Positions 29,313 to 39,743 of a stretch of 64,000 nucleotides of DNA are shown here, in pieces (the first letter of the stretch is position 1; each line of letters opens with the position of its first letter). A program made the position numbers and the translations under genes. Location: positions 62,001 through 126,000 of the forward strand of contig NZ_JANUEQ010000011.1 of NCBI RefSeq assembly GCF_024807845.1, in the 5' to 3' direction. The notes under the pieces are model-generated. The model was not told the DNA's origin, ran no database searches, and saw only the letters and a list, made by a program, of their open reading frames with translations. The DNA is from Klebsiella sp. BIGb0407. Lineage in GTDB: Bacteria > Pseudomonadota > Gammaproteobacteria > Enterobacterales > Enterobacteriaceae.

Positions 29313-30123
29313 TTACCAATACTCCGGTTTATCCGCTGGTTTTTTACGGGTTGGTACACGGTCAGGAAACTGATGGGCTTTAAGTTCATTAAGTGTGATG
29401 TGTCGCCTGACCCAGTTGCTGTGGTTCTTAAGAGAACCGGGTACACCACGATCAATGCCTTCTCGGTGCGGAAGGATAATACCAACAGTTATTTCAGGAA
29501 AGTCCTCTCTAATCGCTTTCAATGCCGGTGTCATATCAGTATCTGCTGAAATAAGAACAAGTTGTTCGATACGTGCATCAATACTTAGGCTTTGCTGGCG
29601 GGAACAAAGCCGGTACATGCTGATAGCAATGTTTACATCCGTCTCTTTTTCCTCAAGATCCCAAATATCAATTTTGTCCGATCTCGATGCATACTGCCCT
29701 TCGATATATATTGGCGCGCTACCTCGTTCAAGCCTATGCCTGCCCAGATGAATAGTCACACCTTGAGCTTTGAGGGCACGAATATAAACATCCTGAGCTT
29801 CACCTGATTGTCGTCCTCTGGTTGCAAGACGAGGTAAAACCGGTGAGGTGAAGTAATGAACCATAATGGTTTTAGAAGATGGGTTTTGTACTTGGTTGAT
29901 ATGGGTTAGTAGCGCTGGCAGATTAAGCCATTTATACCCGTCATACTTCAAGTTGCTTGGGCGTTGCTTTCGTAAACCCTGCCGAATCACATAGCGTATC
30001 TATGCTCATCGCCAGGGTTTACTCAGCGCCTACAAGCAACTCGAATTATTTTGGGTATATGCTGGAGAAGGCCAGAACTCCGTAAAAAAGATTGTATCCA
30101 TCGATAAAAAAAGCCGTTCTCAT
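29313..30123 (-). pseudogene. NYN-domain (PIN-like) RNase gene split by an ERIC element
   Basis: The start is ATG 30123 with AAGGA 9 bases upstream. Codons 1-21 encode MRTAFFIDGYNLFYGVLAFS plus Ser, the classic NYN/DUF88 first strand with its metal-binding Asp. At 30060 a 127-bp ERIC-family element begins and a stop (TAA) comes four codons later. The frame resumes at 29933 with KWLNLPALLTHINQVQNPSS and continues to 29313 with the other acidic residues (DKIDIWDLEEKETDVNIA, SADTDM) and the tail KPADKPEYW. Removing exactly 29934-30060 joins the halves in frame as a 227-residue protein. The downstream part alone (possible GTG at 29990, inside the element) would lack the first catalytic Asp. Members are putative nucleases; the target is unknown. 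Confidence 0.9.
29933..30060. repeat. ERIC-family element A, inserted in the NYN gene
   Basis: About 127-128 bp bounded by the inverted ends TATACCCGTCATACTTCAAG and GAATTATTTTGGGTATAT, the termini of enterobacterial repetitive intergenic consensus elements. The central palindrome contains CCGAATCACATAG...CTATGCTCATCG, a variant of the ERIC core, and the left arm GTAAACCCTG pairs with CAGGGTTTAC. Removal of 127 bp restores the NYN frame exactly. Confidence 0.88.
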
Positions 30124-30144
30124 AGTTTCTGATCCTTCAGATAC

Positions 30145-30168
30145 GAAAAAACCGGCTCATTGGCCGGT
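30145..30168 (-). terminator. terminator downstream of rraA
   Basis: On the - strand ACCGGC and GCCGGT form a 6-bp stem with a 6-base loop, followed by a run of T residues (complement of the A-run at 30145-30150). It ends the rraA transcript after the ERIC element B and lies just upstream of the NYN gene's ribosome site. Confidence 0.8.
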
Positions 30169-30220
30169 CTTTTCACCCCAACAGCCAGTGAACTTCATCG
30201 CTGCGTTCGGGGTTGAGTTG

Positions 30221-30348
30221 TATACCCGTCATACTTCAAGCTGCATCTACGTTGGCTACGTTCACTCACCCGAATCACTTACTCTCGTAAGCTCATCGGG
30301 ATTCCTTCTCTTGCCGCCTTGCTGCAGCTCGAATTATTTTGGGTATAT
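30221..30348. repeat. ERIC-family element B (canonical core)
   Basis: 128 bp with the same ends as element A (TATACCCGTCATACTTCAAG at left, TTATTTTGGGTATAT at right). Its centre reads TTCACTCACCCGAATCACTT then CTCGTAAGCTCATCGGGATT, closely matching the published ERIC core used for ERIC-PCR priming. It sits between the rraA stop (30357) and the rraA terminator, so it is transcribed as part of the rraA 3' UTR. Confidence 0.92.
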
Positions 30349-30356
30349 GAGATGAT

Positions 30357-30842
30357 CTATTCGATATCCAGCGCATCTTCAGAAAGAATAATGCCCGTGT
30401 TATCGGCATACAGATGATCGCCTGAGAAGAATGTCACGCCACCGAAGTTAACGCGCACATCACTTTCACCGATGCCTTCGCTCGGGACACCTGCCGGGAT
30501 AGCAGCAAGGGCCTGGATACCAATATCGAGCTCTTCGAGGTCGTCAACCTGACGGACGGCACCATAAACTACAATGCCCTCCCACTCATTTTTATGCGCC
30601 AGGCGAGCCAGGTCTGCATCAATCAGGGCACGACGTATAGAGCCGCCACCGTCGACTAATAGCACATGTCCGCGGCCATTTTCTTCGAGTAGGGTATAGA
30701 GCAACCCATTGTCCTCAAAGCATTTTACCGTAATTATTTGCCCGCCAAACGACGACCGTCCGCCAAAGTTAGAAAATAGCGGCTCAACGACGTTGACCTC
30801 TTCCTGGTAAATATCACAAAGTTCGGAAGTATCGTATTTCAT
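30357..30842 (-). CDS. rraA: ribonuclease E activity regulator RraA
   Basis: 161 residues from ATG 30842, equal to E. coli RraA; an in-frame ATG at 30857 gives a longer but unsupported start. The sequence [20 protein letters not shown], the GGRSSFGGQ loop and [19 protein letters not shown] are conserved. RraA binds the C-terminal scaffold of RNase E and inhibits mRNA decay; the fold is that of class II aldolases but without that activity known here. It follows menA by 129 bp in the same direction, the usual order. Confidence 0.97.
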   Translation of the reverse strand: MKYDTSELCDIYQEEVNVVEPLFSNFGGRSSFGGQIITVKCFEDNGLLYTLLEENGRGHVLLVDGGGSIRRALIDADLARLAHKNEWEGIVVYGAVRQVDDLEELDIGIQALAAIPAGVPSEGIGESDVRVNFGGVTFFSGDHLYADNTGIILSEDALDIE

Positions 30843-30971
30843 AGGATTCAGGTTCATCTGCTGCAGGGTGCTCCAGTATATAGCCTAACCTTAACTGTTT
30901 GCAAAACCATCAATTGTTAATTGTTATTAATTGCCCGTATACCCGTTTTACATCAAGTTTATCAAGGGTAG

Positions 30972-31895
30972 TTAAGTGGTACTCAGTACCACGCCAACGG
31001 CAAATAACAGATTAACGAGTAAAGCGCCTTTGACCGTACGTTCTAGCATCGGGCGCATAGAGATGGGGTCTTGTTCACGTAACACGTAGAGAGCTTGTTT
31101 TAACAGTAAGGGTGCTGCCAGAACAAATAACCATCCCCATAAACTCTTGAGCCACAACAGGTTAAAAAGGGCCAGACAGACTAAGGATCCCATTAACAGG
31201 CAGACATGATAGCGACGGGCAACGACCGGACCCAGTCGTACTGCCAGCGTATTTTTACCGTTTTCACTGTCACTATCGATGTCACGTAAGTTATTAATAT
31301 TCAGCACGGCTGTTGCCAGTAATCCACAAGCGGTGGCCGGAAAAATAACTAATACATCCAGGGTATGTGCTTGCAGGTACCAGGTTCCTGCGACACTGAT
31401 CCAGCCAAAAAAGATCAGGACTGAAATATCCCCCAGCCCCATATAGCCGTAAGGGCGAGTACCAACGGTATAGGTGATTGCGGCAGCGATGGATAACACA
31501 CCGAGTAGCAAGAAGCCGAGAAAATCAGTAAAGGTTTCGCAGGCCAGTGCTACCAGTGAGAAACCAGACAGACAAATCAGAACCACGGTAATGATCAAGG
31601 CGCGTTTCATCTGTGCCTGAGTAATCAGCCCTTTTTGCATGCCGCGTAATGGCCCGATTCTGTCTTCTTTATCGCTGCCTTTTACGGCGTCACCGTAATC
31701 ATTAGCCAGATTTGACAGAATCTGTAATAGGCCGGCGGTTAATAAGGCGAGCAAAGCAATTGCTGGGTCAAAAACATGCTGCCAGTAAGCCAGCGCAGAG
31801 CCACAGACGATAGAAGCAAATGCCAGGGGGAGGGTTCGGGGACGCAGGCTCTCCAGCCAGGCTTGGGTCATACTCGCAGATTGCGGATTGCTCAT
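30972..31895 (-). CDS. menA: 1,4-dihydroxy-2-naphthoate octaprenyltransferase
   Basis: 307 residues from ATG 31895, close to E. coli MenA (308); upstream in-frame ATGs (31925, 31976) would lengthen it beyond the family norm. It is an integral membrane UbiA-family prenyltransferase with about nine helices. The two Asp-rich motifs are visible: NLANDYGDAVKGSD and NINNLRDIDSDSENGKNT. It attaches the octaprenyl chain to DHNA in menaquinone synthesis, needed for anaerobic respiration. Confidence 0.96.
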   Translation of the reverse strand: MSNPQSASMTQAWLESLRPRTLPLAFASIVCGSALAYWQHVFDPAIALLALLTAGLLQILSNLANDYGDAVKGSDKEDRIGPLRGMQKGLITQAQMKRALIITVVLICLSGFSLVALACETFTDFLGFLLLGVLSIAAAITYTVGTRPYGYMGLGDISVLIFFGWISVAGTWYLQAHTLDVLVIFPATACGLLATAVLNINNLRDIDSDSENGKNTLAVRLGPVVARRYHVCLLMGSLVCLALFNLLWLKSLWGWLFVLAAPLLLKQALYVLREQDPISMRPMLERTVKGALLVNLLFAVGVVLSTT

Positions 31896-32061
31896 AATTT
31901 CAGGCGCCAGATAAAAAGGGAACATGCCCCTTAAAGTGAGTAATAAGAGCCTAATGGGATAGGCTATAAATACCAATGTTTGTTTTCAGAGATAGCAAAT
32001 ACTTGATTACAGGTAGTTAAGCATAAACTGTGATGCGCATTTTTCTCCAGTCTTTATAAAT

Positions 32062-32086
32062 AAAAAGGGAGGCATAAGCCTCCCTT
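32062..32086 (-). terminator. hslVU terminator
   Basis: AAGGGAGGC and GCCTCCCTT form a 9-bp perfect stem with a 4-base loop. The A-run at 32062-32066 gives T residues after the stem on the - strand, so it ends the hslVU transcript. Confidence 0.92.
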
Positions 32087-32114
32087 AAATCAAATAAAAT
32101 TCATTTATTGGAAA

Positions 32115-33449
32115 TTACAGGATAAAGCGGCTCAGATCTTCGTCAGCAACCAGTTCATCCAGATGTTTACCCACATAGTCAGCGTCGATAATCACAGACT
32201 GGCCATTCATCTCGCTGGCATCGTAAGAAATATCTTCTACCAGACGCTCAAGCACTGTATGCAGACGACGTGCACCGATGTTTTCGGTCGATTCATTCAC
32301 CTGCCATGCAGCCTGCGCAATACGACGAATACCGTCCGGAGCAAAATCGATATTCACCCCTTCGGTTGCCATCAGCGCTTTGTACTGAACGGTAATAGAA
32401 GCGTTAGGTTCAGTCAGAATTCGTTCGAAGTCGTCCACGGTCAGAGCCTGTAATTCGACACGAATAGGCAGACGTCCCTGTAGCTCAGGGATCAAATCAG
32501 AAGGGCTGGCGACCTGGAAAGCACCGGAAGCAATAAACAGGATATGGTCAGTTTTTACCATGCCATGTTTAGTGGAAACGGTACAGCCTTCTACTAGTGG
32601 CAGCAAGTCACGCTGAACGCCTTCACGGGAAACATCCGGCCCGGAAGCACTGCCACCGCGCTTACAGATTTTGTCGAACTCATCGATAAAGACGATGCCG
32701 TGCTGTTCAACGGCATCGATAGCATCCTGTTTAAGTTCTTCAGGATTCACCAGTTTAGCCGCTTCTTCCTCAATCAGCAGCTTCATCGCGTCCTTAATTT
32801 TCAGCTTACGTGGCTTTTGCTTCTGGCCACCGAGATTCTGAAACATGGATTGCAACTGGCTGGTCATCTCTTCCATACCCGGAGGCGCCATGATCTCCAC
32901 GCCTACTGGGGCAGCGGCCAGGTCGATTTCAATTTCTTTATCGTCCAGCTGACCTTCACGCAGTTTCTTACGGAAGCTTTGACGCGCTGTAGAAGGTTCT
33001 GACTGCGCCTCAGACTGACCCCAGTTATTTTTTGCAGGTGGGATCAGTACATCAAGAATGCGTTCTTCGGCCATCTCTTCAGCACGAAAACGATTTTTAT
33101 CGATTGATTGCATGCGAACCATTTTCACGGCTGCATCAGTCAAGTCACGGATAATGGAGTCGACTTCCTTACCGACGTAACCCACTTCGGTGAATTTAGT
33201 GGCTTCGACTTTGATAAATGGCGCATTCGCCAGTTTTGCCAGACGACGGGCAATTTCAGTTTTACCGACACCGGTAGGCCCGATCATCAGAATATTTTTC
33301 GGTGTGACTTCATGGCGCAACTCTTCATCCAGTTGCATCCGGCGCCAGCGATTACGCAGAGCAATAGCCACAGAACGTTTGGCGCTATCCTGGCCAATGA
33401 TATGTTTGTTCAGCTCGCTGACAATTTCGCGTGGAGTCATTTCAGACAT
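32115..33449 (-). CDS. hslU: ATP-dependent protease ATPase subunit HslU
   Basis: 444 residues (443 in E. coli). AAA+ unfoldase of the HslUV (ClpYQ) protease: Walker [16 protein letters not shown] (about 57-71), an inserted I domain rich in charged residues (about 110-240), Walker [11 protein letters not shown], the [10 protein letters not shown] pore loop, and the C-terminal EDLSRFIL tail that plugs into HslV. It lies 9 bp downstream of hslV. In E. coli the pair is a heat-shock operon. Confidence 0.98.
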   Translation of the reverse strand: MSEMTPREIVSELNKHIIGQDSAKRSVAIALRNRWRRMQLDEELRHEVTPKNILMIGPTGVGKTEIARRLAKLANAPFIKVEATKFTEVGYVGKEVDSIIRDLTDAAVKMVRMQSIDKNRFRAEEMAEERILDVLIPPAKNNWGQSEAQSEPSTARQSFRKKLREGQLDDKEIEIDLAAAPVGVEIMAPPGMEEMTSQLQSMFQNLGGQKQKPRKLKIKDAMKLLIEEEAAKLVNPEELKQDAIDAVEQHGIVFIDEFDKICKRGGSASGPDVSREGVQRDLLPLVEGCTVSTKHGMVKTDHILFIASGAFQVASPSDLIPELQGRLPIRVELQALTVDDFERILTEPNASITVQYKALMATEGVNIDFAPDGIRRIAQAAWQVNESTENIGARRLHTVLERLVEDISYDASEMNGQSVIIDADYVGKHLDELVADEDLSRFIL

Positions 33450-33458
33450 GGGAGATCC

Positions 33459-33989
33459 TTACGCCTTAGACGATAATTCTTCAATAGTGTGGAAATGGTT
33501 GGTGTAGATACAGATGTCACCGGCAATTTCCAGCGATTTTTCAACGATATCACGAGCACCTAATTCAGTGTTATTCAGCAATGCACGAGCAGAAGCCTGC
33601 GCGAAAGGACCACCTGAGCCAATAGCAATCAAGTCATCTTCTGGCTGAATAACATCACCATTACCGGTGATAATCAGTGACGAGTTTTCGTCTGCAACAG
33701 CCAGCAATGCTTCCAGCTTGCGCAGCATACGATCGGTACGCCAGTCTTTTGCCAGCTCAACGGCTGCTTTCACCAGATGCCCCTGGTGCATTTCAAGCTT
33801 ACGCTCAAAGAGTTCAAACAGCGTAAAGGCATCAGCAGTGCCGCCAGCAAAGCCTGCAATCACTTTATCGTTATATAAACGACGTACTTTTTTGACATTA
33901 CCCTTCATCACGGTATTGCCAAGAGTCGCCTGGCCATCGCCACCGATCACTACTTTGCCGTTACGGCGCACACTTACTATTGTTGTCAC
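33459..33989 (-). CDS. hslV: ATP-dependent protease peptidase subunit HslV
   Basis: 176 residues from GTG 33989, chosen because AAGGGG lies about 8 bases upstream and because it gives the E. coli length and N-terminus ([10 protein letters not shown] after the initiator). Threonine-2 is the catalytic nucleophile after methionine removal, with Lys33-type residues in GNVKKVRR and the [14 protein letters not shown] segment. It forms the double-hexamer chamber capped by HslU, degrading SulA and other unstable proteins. Confidence 0.97.
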   Translation of the reverse strand: MTTIVSVRRNGKVVIGGDGQATLGNTVMKGNVKKVRRLYNDKVIAGFAGGTADAFTLFELFERKLEMHQGHLVKAAVELAKDWRTDRMLRKLEALLAVADENSSLIITGNGDVIQPEDDLIAIGSGGPFAQASARALLNNTELGARDIVEKSLEIAGDICIYTNHFHTIEELSSKA

Positions 33990-34077
33990 GAGCAGACCCC
34001 TTTGCATCAGCTAAATATTAGCCCGATGCGACGCACCGAGCATAATTTAGTTATAAATGGGGGGGTTTTTTAGGGTT

Positions 34078-35013
34078 TCAACCCCCGAAAGCAAGACGAA
34101 TGCAGTTACCATGTCCGGCTATTTTTAGACGGCTTATGGTGTTGTCGGCATTTTCTTTACCTTTTAATGGCCCGATAACCACACGGTTCCAGCCATTATT
34201 GGTAGTAATACGTGAAGCAAAGCCTTCAAATGCGAGTTGAGCACGAACAGTTTCTGCCTGCTCACTTCCCTTAAATGAGCCACATTGCACCATCCAGCGT
34301 CTCTCATCTTTTTTCTCTTGTGGCTCCGGGGCGCGTTTTACGGGTTCTGGCTCACGGGTTACAGTCGTAACTGGTGCAGCAGGTTTAGTTTGTTGCGTAT
34401 GAGGAGGCGTCTGTACTAAGTCCTGATAAGGCTGGGCGACGGTCTTTGGCTGCTGAGTCTGTGCCACCCTTGGCTGCTGTACCGGCTGTGTGCGCGTCGA
34501 TTCACTCACACGGGTCTGCGCCTGAGTATTCAATGACTGTTGCTGGGCTTGAATCTGTTTTTGTCGTTGAGCTGTGGCGGCTTGCTCATTCCAGGGAACT
34601 TCACTGAGCTGCATCGGCTGCTGCTGGCGCATATCAGCCTGCATCTGTTCCAGCAACTGGCGTTGTTCATTGGTTAACTGTTTTGAATTTATGACTTCAC
34701 CACCCGCAGTAGGTTCTGTAGGCGTACGAACCCCGGGCTGGCGATTTTCCAGCTCTTTAATGTAACGCCAGCGTTCCTCTGGTTTAGGAGGCAAACCATT
34801 TCCGGTGACTTTATGGCCGGGAATAACTTCTATTTCTTCCGCTTTGCGATGCGTGATGAAGTAAAGGGCACTGACAAAAGCCACAACGACTGCAGCCGCA
34901 ATAACAACCATTGCAGGCGATACAGAGGAACGACGTTGCGTGTTACGGGAAGTAGTTTTTTTGCGCCGCGCGCCTGTTGATTGCGCGCGGCGTACATAAT
35001 CTCGTTGTGCCAC
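34078..35013 (-). CDS. ftsN: essential cell division protein FtsN
   Basis: 311 residues (319 in E. coli). A short basic cytoplasmic N-terminus (MAQRDYVRRAQSTGARRKKT) carries the FtsA-binding part. A transmembrane helix (about 33-52) follows, then the KPEERWRYIKELENRQPGV region with the essential E motif, a long Q/P/T-rich linker, and a C-terminal SPOR domain (about 235-311, RRWMVQCGSFKGSEQAETVR) that binds denuded glycan. FtsN triggers septal peptidoglycan synthesis. An ERIC element separates it from cytR. Confidence 0.96.
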   Translation of the reverse strand: MAQRDYVRRAQSTGARRKKTTSRNTQRRSSVSPAMVVIAAAVVVAFVSALYFITHRKAEEIEVIPGHKVTGNGLPPKPEERWRYIKELENRQPGVRTPTEPTAGGEVINSKQLTNEQRQLLEQMQADMRQQQPMQLSEVPWNEQAATAQRQKQIQAQQQSLNTQAQTRVSESTRTQPVQQPRVAQTQQPKTVAQPYQDLVQTPPHTQQTKPAAPVTTVTREPEPVKRAPEPQEKKDERRWMVQCGSFKGSEQAETVRAQLAFEGFASRITTNNGWNRVVIGPLKGKENADNTISRLKIAGHGNCIRLAFGG

Positions 35014-35043
35014 TATGTTGTCTTCATTCGTTTAATAGTCCCT

Positions 35044-35171
35044 TATCCCCGTCATACTTCAAGTTGCCTGGGTGTTGTCGCAGTAGGGACTGCCGAATCA
35101 CATAGTTTGTCTATGCCCATCGTCTGTCTGAACTTGGCGGCTACAAGCAACTCGAATTATTTTGGGTATAT
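35044..35171. repeat. ERIC-family element C between cytR and ftsN
   Basis: 128 bp with the same terminal repeats as elements A and B (CCCCGTCATACTTCAAGTTG at left, TTATTTTGGGTATAT at right; one substitution in the leftmost TATACCC). The core is the CCGAATCACATAG variant shared with element A, not the canonical one of element B. It lies in the cytR-ftsN gap, so it should be in the cytR 3' UTR. Confidence 0.88.
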
Positions 35172-35220
35172 GTTACTTAAGGGACAGGTCTTTGACCAGT
35201 TCATACGAGTACAAAGTGGC

Positions 35221-36258
35221 TCATTTTCCTTTACCGGGAGCACTAGTGCTACCACGTTCAACCAGAACACAGTCCAGCAGGCGAGATCCGTTGCTTACCG
35301 ACTGACCTTGCAACTGATCCAGTAACAGCAGCATAGCCTCCTTACCAATATTGAAGCGAGGCTGTGCCACGGTAGTGAGAGGCGGATCACAATATTGGGA
35401 CAGTGCTATATCATCAAACCCCATAATAGAGAGATCTTCCGGTACCCGAAGCCCACGGCGTTTGGCTCTGGAAATTGCACCCAAGGCCATCACGTCGGTA
35501 TGACAAAAGATGGCGGTAGGAGGCTGAGGCAGCATCATCAGTTTTTCCAGTGCATCTGAACCAGCTTCAAAAGTGAAATCACCGCGAGCGATATAGTGCG
35601 GGTCAACCTCTGTACCCGTGCGACGCAGTGCCTGCACATATCCCTGCAGACGATAATGACAGTGCGGCATTTCTTCTGGTCCGGCAATACAGGCAATACG
35701 TTTATGCCCCAGTTTCTGCAAATAAGAGACGGCATCAAATGCGGCGGTCAGGTTATCAATATGTACGGTTGGCAATTCGAGTTCAGGAGCAAATTCATTC
35801 GCCATTACTATCGGTGGCAGGTTGCGCTGTTCTTCTTTGCTGGCACCAAAAGGCAGGCGGGAACCTAGCAGTAACATTCCGTCGATCTGCTTGGTAATGA
35901 TAAGGTCAATGAAGGTCTTTTCTTGCTGATTCTGATGAGCACAATCGCCGATGAGCACCAGATAACCATGACTTGCTGCGGTTATCTCAATACCACGGAT
36001 TATCTCACTAAAAAAAGGATCACAAATATCAGGAACAATGACCAGCAAGGTGCGGGATTCATTGCGCTTAATATTTCGACCTAAAGAGTGCGGCAAATAA
36101 CCGACTTCAATCGCGGCTTGTTCGACGCGATGGCGAGTATGTTGCGATACCTTATCAGGATTCATTAAAGCACGTGATACGGTTGCTGTTGAGACCTTGG
36201 CCCGGACAGCAACATCTTTCATGGTGGCATTTTCCACCTGTTGTTTAGTCGAATTCAA
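35221..36258 (-). CDS. cytR: transcriptional regulator CytR (LacI family)
   Basis: 345 residues, starting at TTG 36258: GAGGAGAAA lies 6-7 bases upstream and the resulting N-terminus (NSTKQQVENATMKDVAVRAK) has the E. coli length. The longer ATG frame to 36324 has no ribosome site. The LacI-type helix-turn-helix KVSTATVSRALMNPDKVS (about 20-37) is followed by a periplasmic-binding-like effector domain with IVPDICDPFFSEIIRG. CytR binds cytidine and represses nucleoside uptake and catabolism genes together with CRP. Confidence 0.95.
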   Translation of the reverse strand: MNSTKQQVENATMKDVAVRAKVSTATVSRALMNPDKVSQHTRHRVEQAAIEVGYLPHSLGRNIKRNESRTLLVIVPDICDPFFSEIIRGIEITAASHGYLVLIGDCAHQNQQEKTFIDLIITKQIDGMLLLGSRLPFGASKEEQRNLPPIVMANEFAPELELPTVHIDNLTAAFDAVSYLQKLGHKRIACIAGPEEMPHCHYRLQGYVQALRRTGTEVDPHYIARGDFTFEAGSDALEKLMMLPQPPTAIFCHTDVMALGAISRAKRRGLRVPEDLSIMGFDDIALSQYCDPPLTTVAQPRFNIGKEAMLLLLDQLQGQSVSNGSRLLDCVLVERGSTSAPGKGK

Positions 36259-36425
36259 CGTCTTTCTCCTCGTGCGTACTACGCTATCACCGACACTTCC
36301 TGTGCCGCTGACAGTACCCCTCATTCTTATCAGACTATTGCGGTATGTAGTTACAAAAATTTCATAGGAAATGTGACGAATATTGAATTTTTCGATCTGC
36401 TTCGCATAAAGCAGTCCTTTTTGTG

Positions 36426-38753
<2,328 letters not shown>

Positions 38754-38829
38754 TCATTTTTTTATTAACATCGCGTGGTGTCTGGCGTTAGGGCTGGAAG
38801 AGCGACGCGGCCTTATACTGAGGTTTGCC

Positions 38830-39045
38830 ATGAGAAAGAATATTCACCCAAGTTATAACGCGATTACTGCAACTTGTTCTTGCGGTAATGTTATCAAAAC
38901 CCATTCTACTTTGGGTCACGACCTGAACCTGGACGTGTGCGGTAACTGCCACCCATTCTATACTGGTAAGCAACGTGTTGTTGATACCGGTGGTCGTGTT
39001 GATCGCTTTAACAAGCGTTTCAGCGTACCAGGCGCGAAAAAATAA
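38830..39045 (+). CDS. rpmE: 50S ribosomal protein L31, zinc form
   Basis: 71 residues (70 in E. coli). Zinc ligands Cys16, Cys18, Cys37 and Cys40 (CSC and CGNC) mark the C+ type of L31, which is exchanged for the zinc-free paralogue under zinc starvation in many bacteria. The C-terminal [11 protein letters not shown] is conserved. It bridges the ribosomal subunits. It has its own consensus promoter and a strong terminator, so it is monocistronic. Confidence 0.98.
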   Translation: MRKNIHPSYNAITATCSCGNVIKTHSTLGHDLNLDVCGNCHPFYTGKQRVVDTGGRVDRFNKRFSVPGAKK

Positions 39046-39063
39046 TTTTTGCACCCGGAAAGA

Positions 39064-39089
39064 AAAAGGCGCCTGTTGGCGCCTTTTTT
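39064..39089 (+). terminator. rpmE terminator
   Basis: AAAAGGCGCC and GGCGCCTTTT form a perfect 10-bp stem with loop TGTT, followed by T residues to 39089. Confidence 0.95.
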
Positions 39090-39147
39090 GTTTTTGTGGT
39101 TTAGTCAGTGGACGAAAAGGCACTGATGCGTGCCTTTCTGGCGAGAA

Positions 39148-39465
39148 TTAATATTCCCACGTATCCGGATCAATCCCCAACTCACGCATAATAACCTTGG
39201 CATCTTCCGGGATCTCATCGCTGCGTTCTTTGCGCAGGTCAGCATCGTTCGGTAACGGCTGGCCGGTGAAAGCGTGCAGAAAAGCTTCGCACAGCAATTC
39301 ACTGTTTGTCGCATGACGCAGGTTATTCACCTGTCGGCGCGTACGCTCGTCAGTGAGGATTTTTAATACCTTCAGAGGAATAGAAACAGTAATTTTCTTT
39401 ACTTGTTCACTCTTCTTGCCGTGTTCAGCGTAGGGGCTGATATATTCGCCGCTCCATTCAGCCAT
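39148..39465 (-). CDS. metJ: methionine repressor MetJ
   Basis: 105 residues, equal to E. coli MetJ. It starts [20 protein letters not shown]; the ribbon strand [19 protein letters not shown] is the DNA-reading element of this ribbon-helix-helix protein. S-adenosylmethionine is its corepressor. It is divergent from metB, and a MetJ box array lies 195-230 bp upstream of its start, allowing control of metBL and autoregulation. Confidence 0.98.
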   Translation of the reverse strand: MAEWSGEYISPYAEHGKKSEQVKKITVSIPLKVLKILTDERTRRQVNNLRHATNSELLCEAFLHAFTGQPLPNDADLRKERSDEIPEDAKVIMRELGIDPDTWEY

Positions 39466-39660
39466 GAGATAACCTTAGTCCTCTTTAATCTATGAAAATA
39501 AGCCACATCGTCAAATAAGCCGATATCAGCAATAATCTCTTTAATCAGTTTCCCGCCTAGGATAAACGGTTCTGGCGCGTGAAACTAAGACAGATACGCT
39601 TAAAAACGGATAATTTTAACGGGTATTTGCATTTTGCTCAATCTATACGCAAAGCAGTTT

Positions 39661-39692
39661 AGATGTCCAGATGTATTGACGTCTATAACTAG
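39661..39692. promoter_or_regulatory. MetJ box array, metJ/metB intergenic region
   Basis: Four tandem 8-bp units AGATGTCC-AGATGTAT-TGACGTCT-ATAACTAG match the AGACGTCT consensus at 6, 5, 7 and a weak 3-4 positions. This cooperative array lies 52-83 bp before the metB ATG, placed to block its promoter. Confidence 0.85.
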
Positions 39693-39743
39693 CTTGTTTA
39701 ATCTGGTGTCAGATTTTTCCCCAATGACTCAGGTGAGGGCTCA

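Noticed and set aside
30857-30971. Extra small gene between rraA and menA
   Set aside because: The stretch is short, AT-rich and has no frame with a ribosome site.
32163-33507. Several + strand frames opposite hslU
   Set aside because: They are antisense to the highly conserved hslU/hslV genes and encode low-complexity or unrecognisable peptides.
35044-35171. Insertion sequence or phage attachment site
   Set aside because: There is no transposase or integrase frame; the element is an ERIC-family unit of fixed length like the other two.
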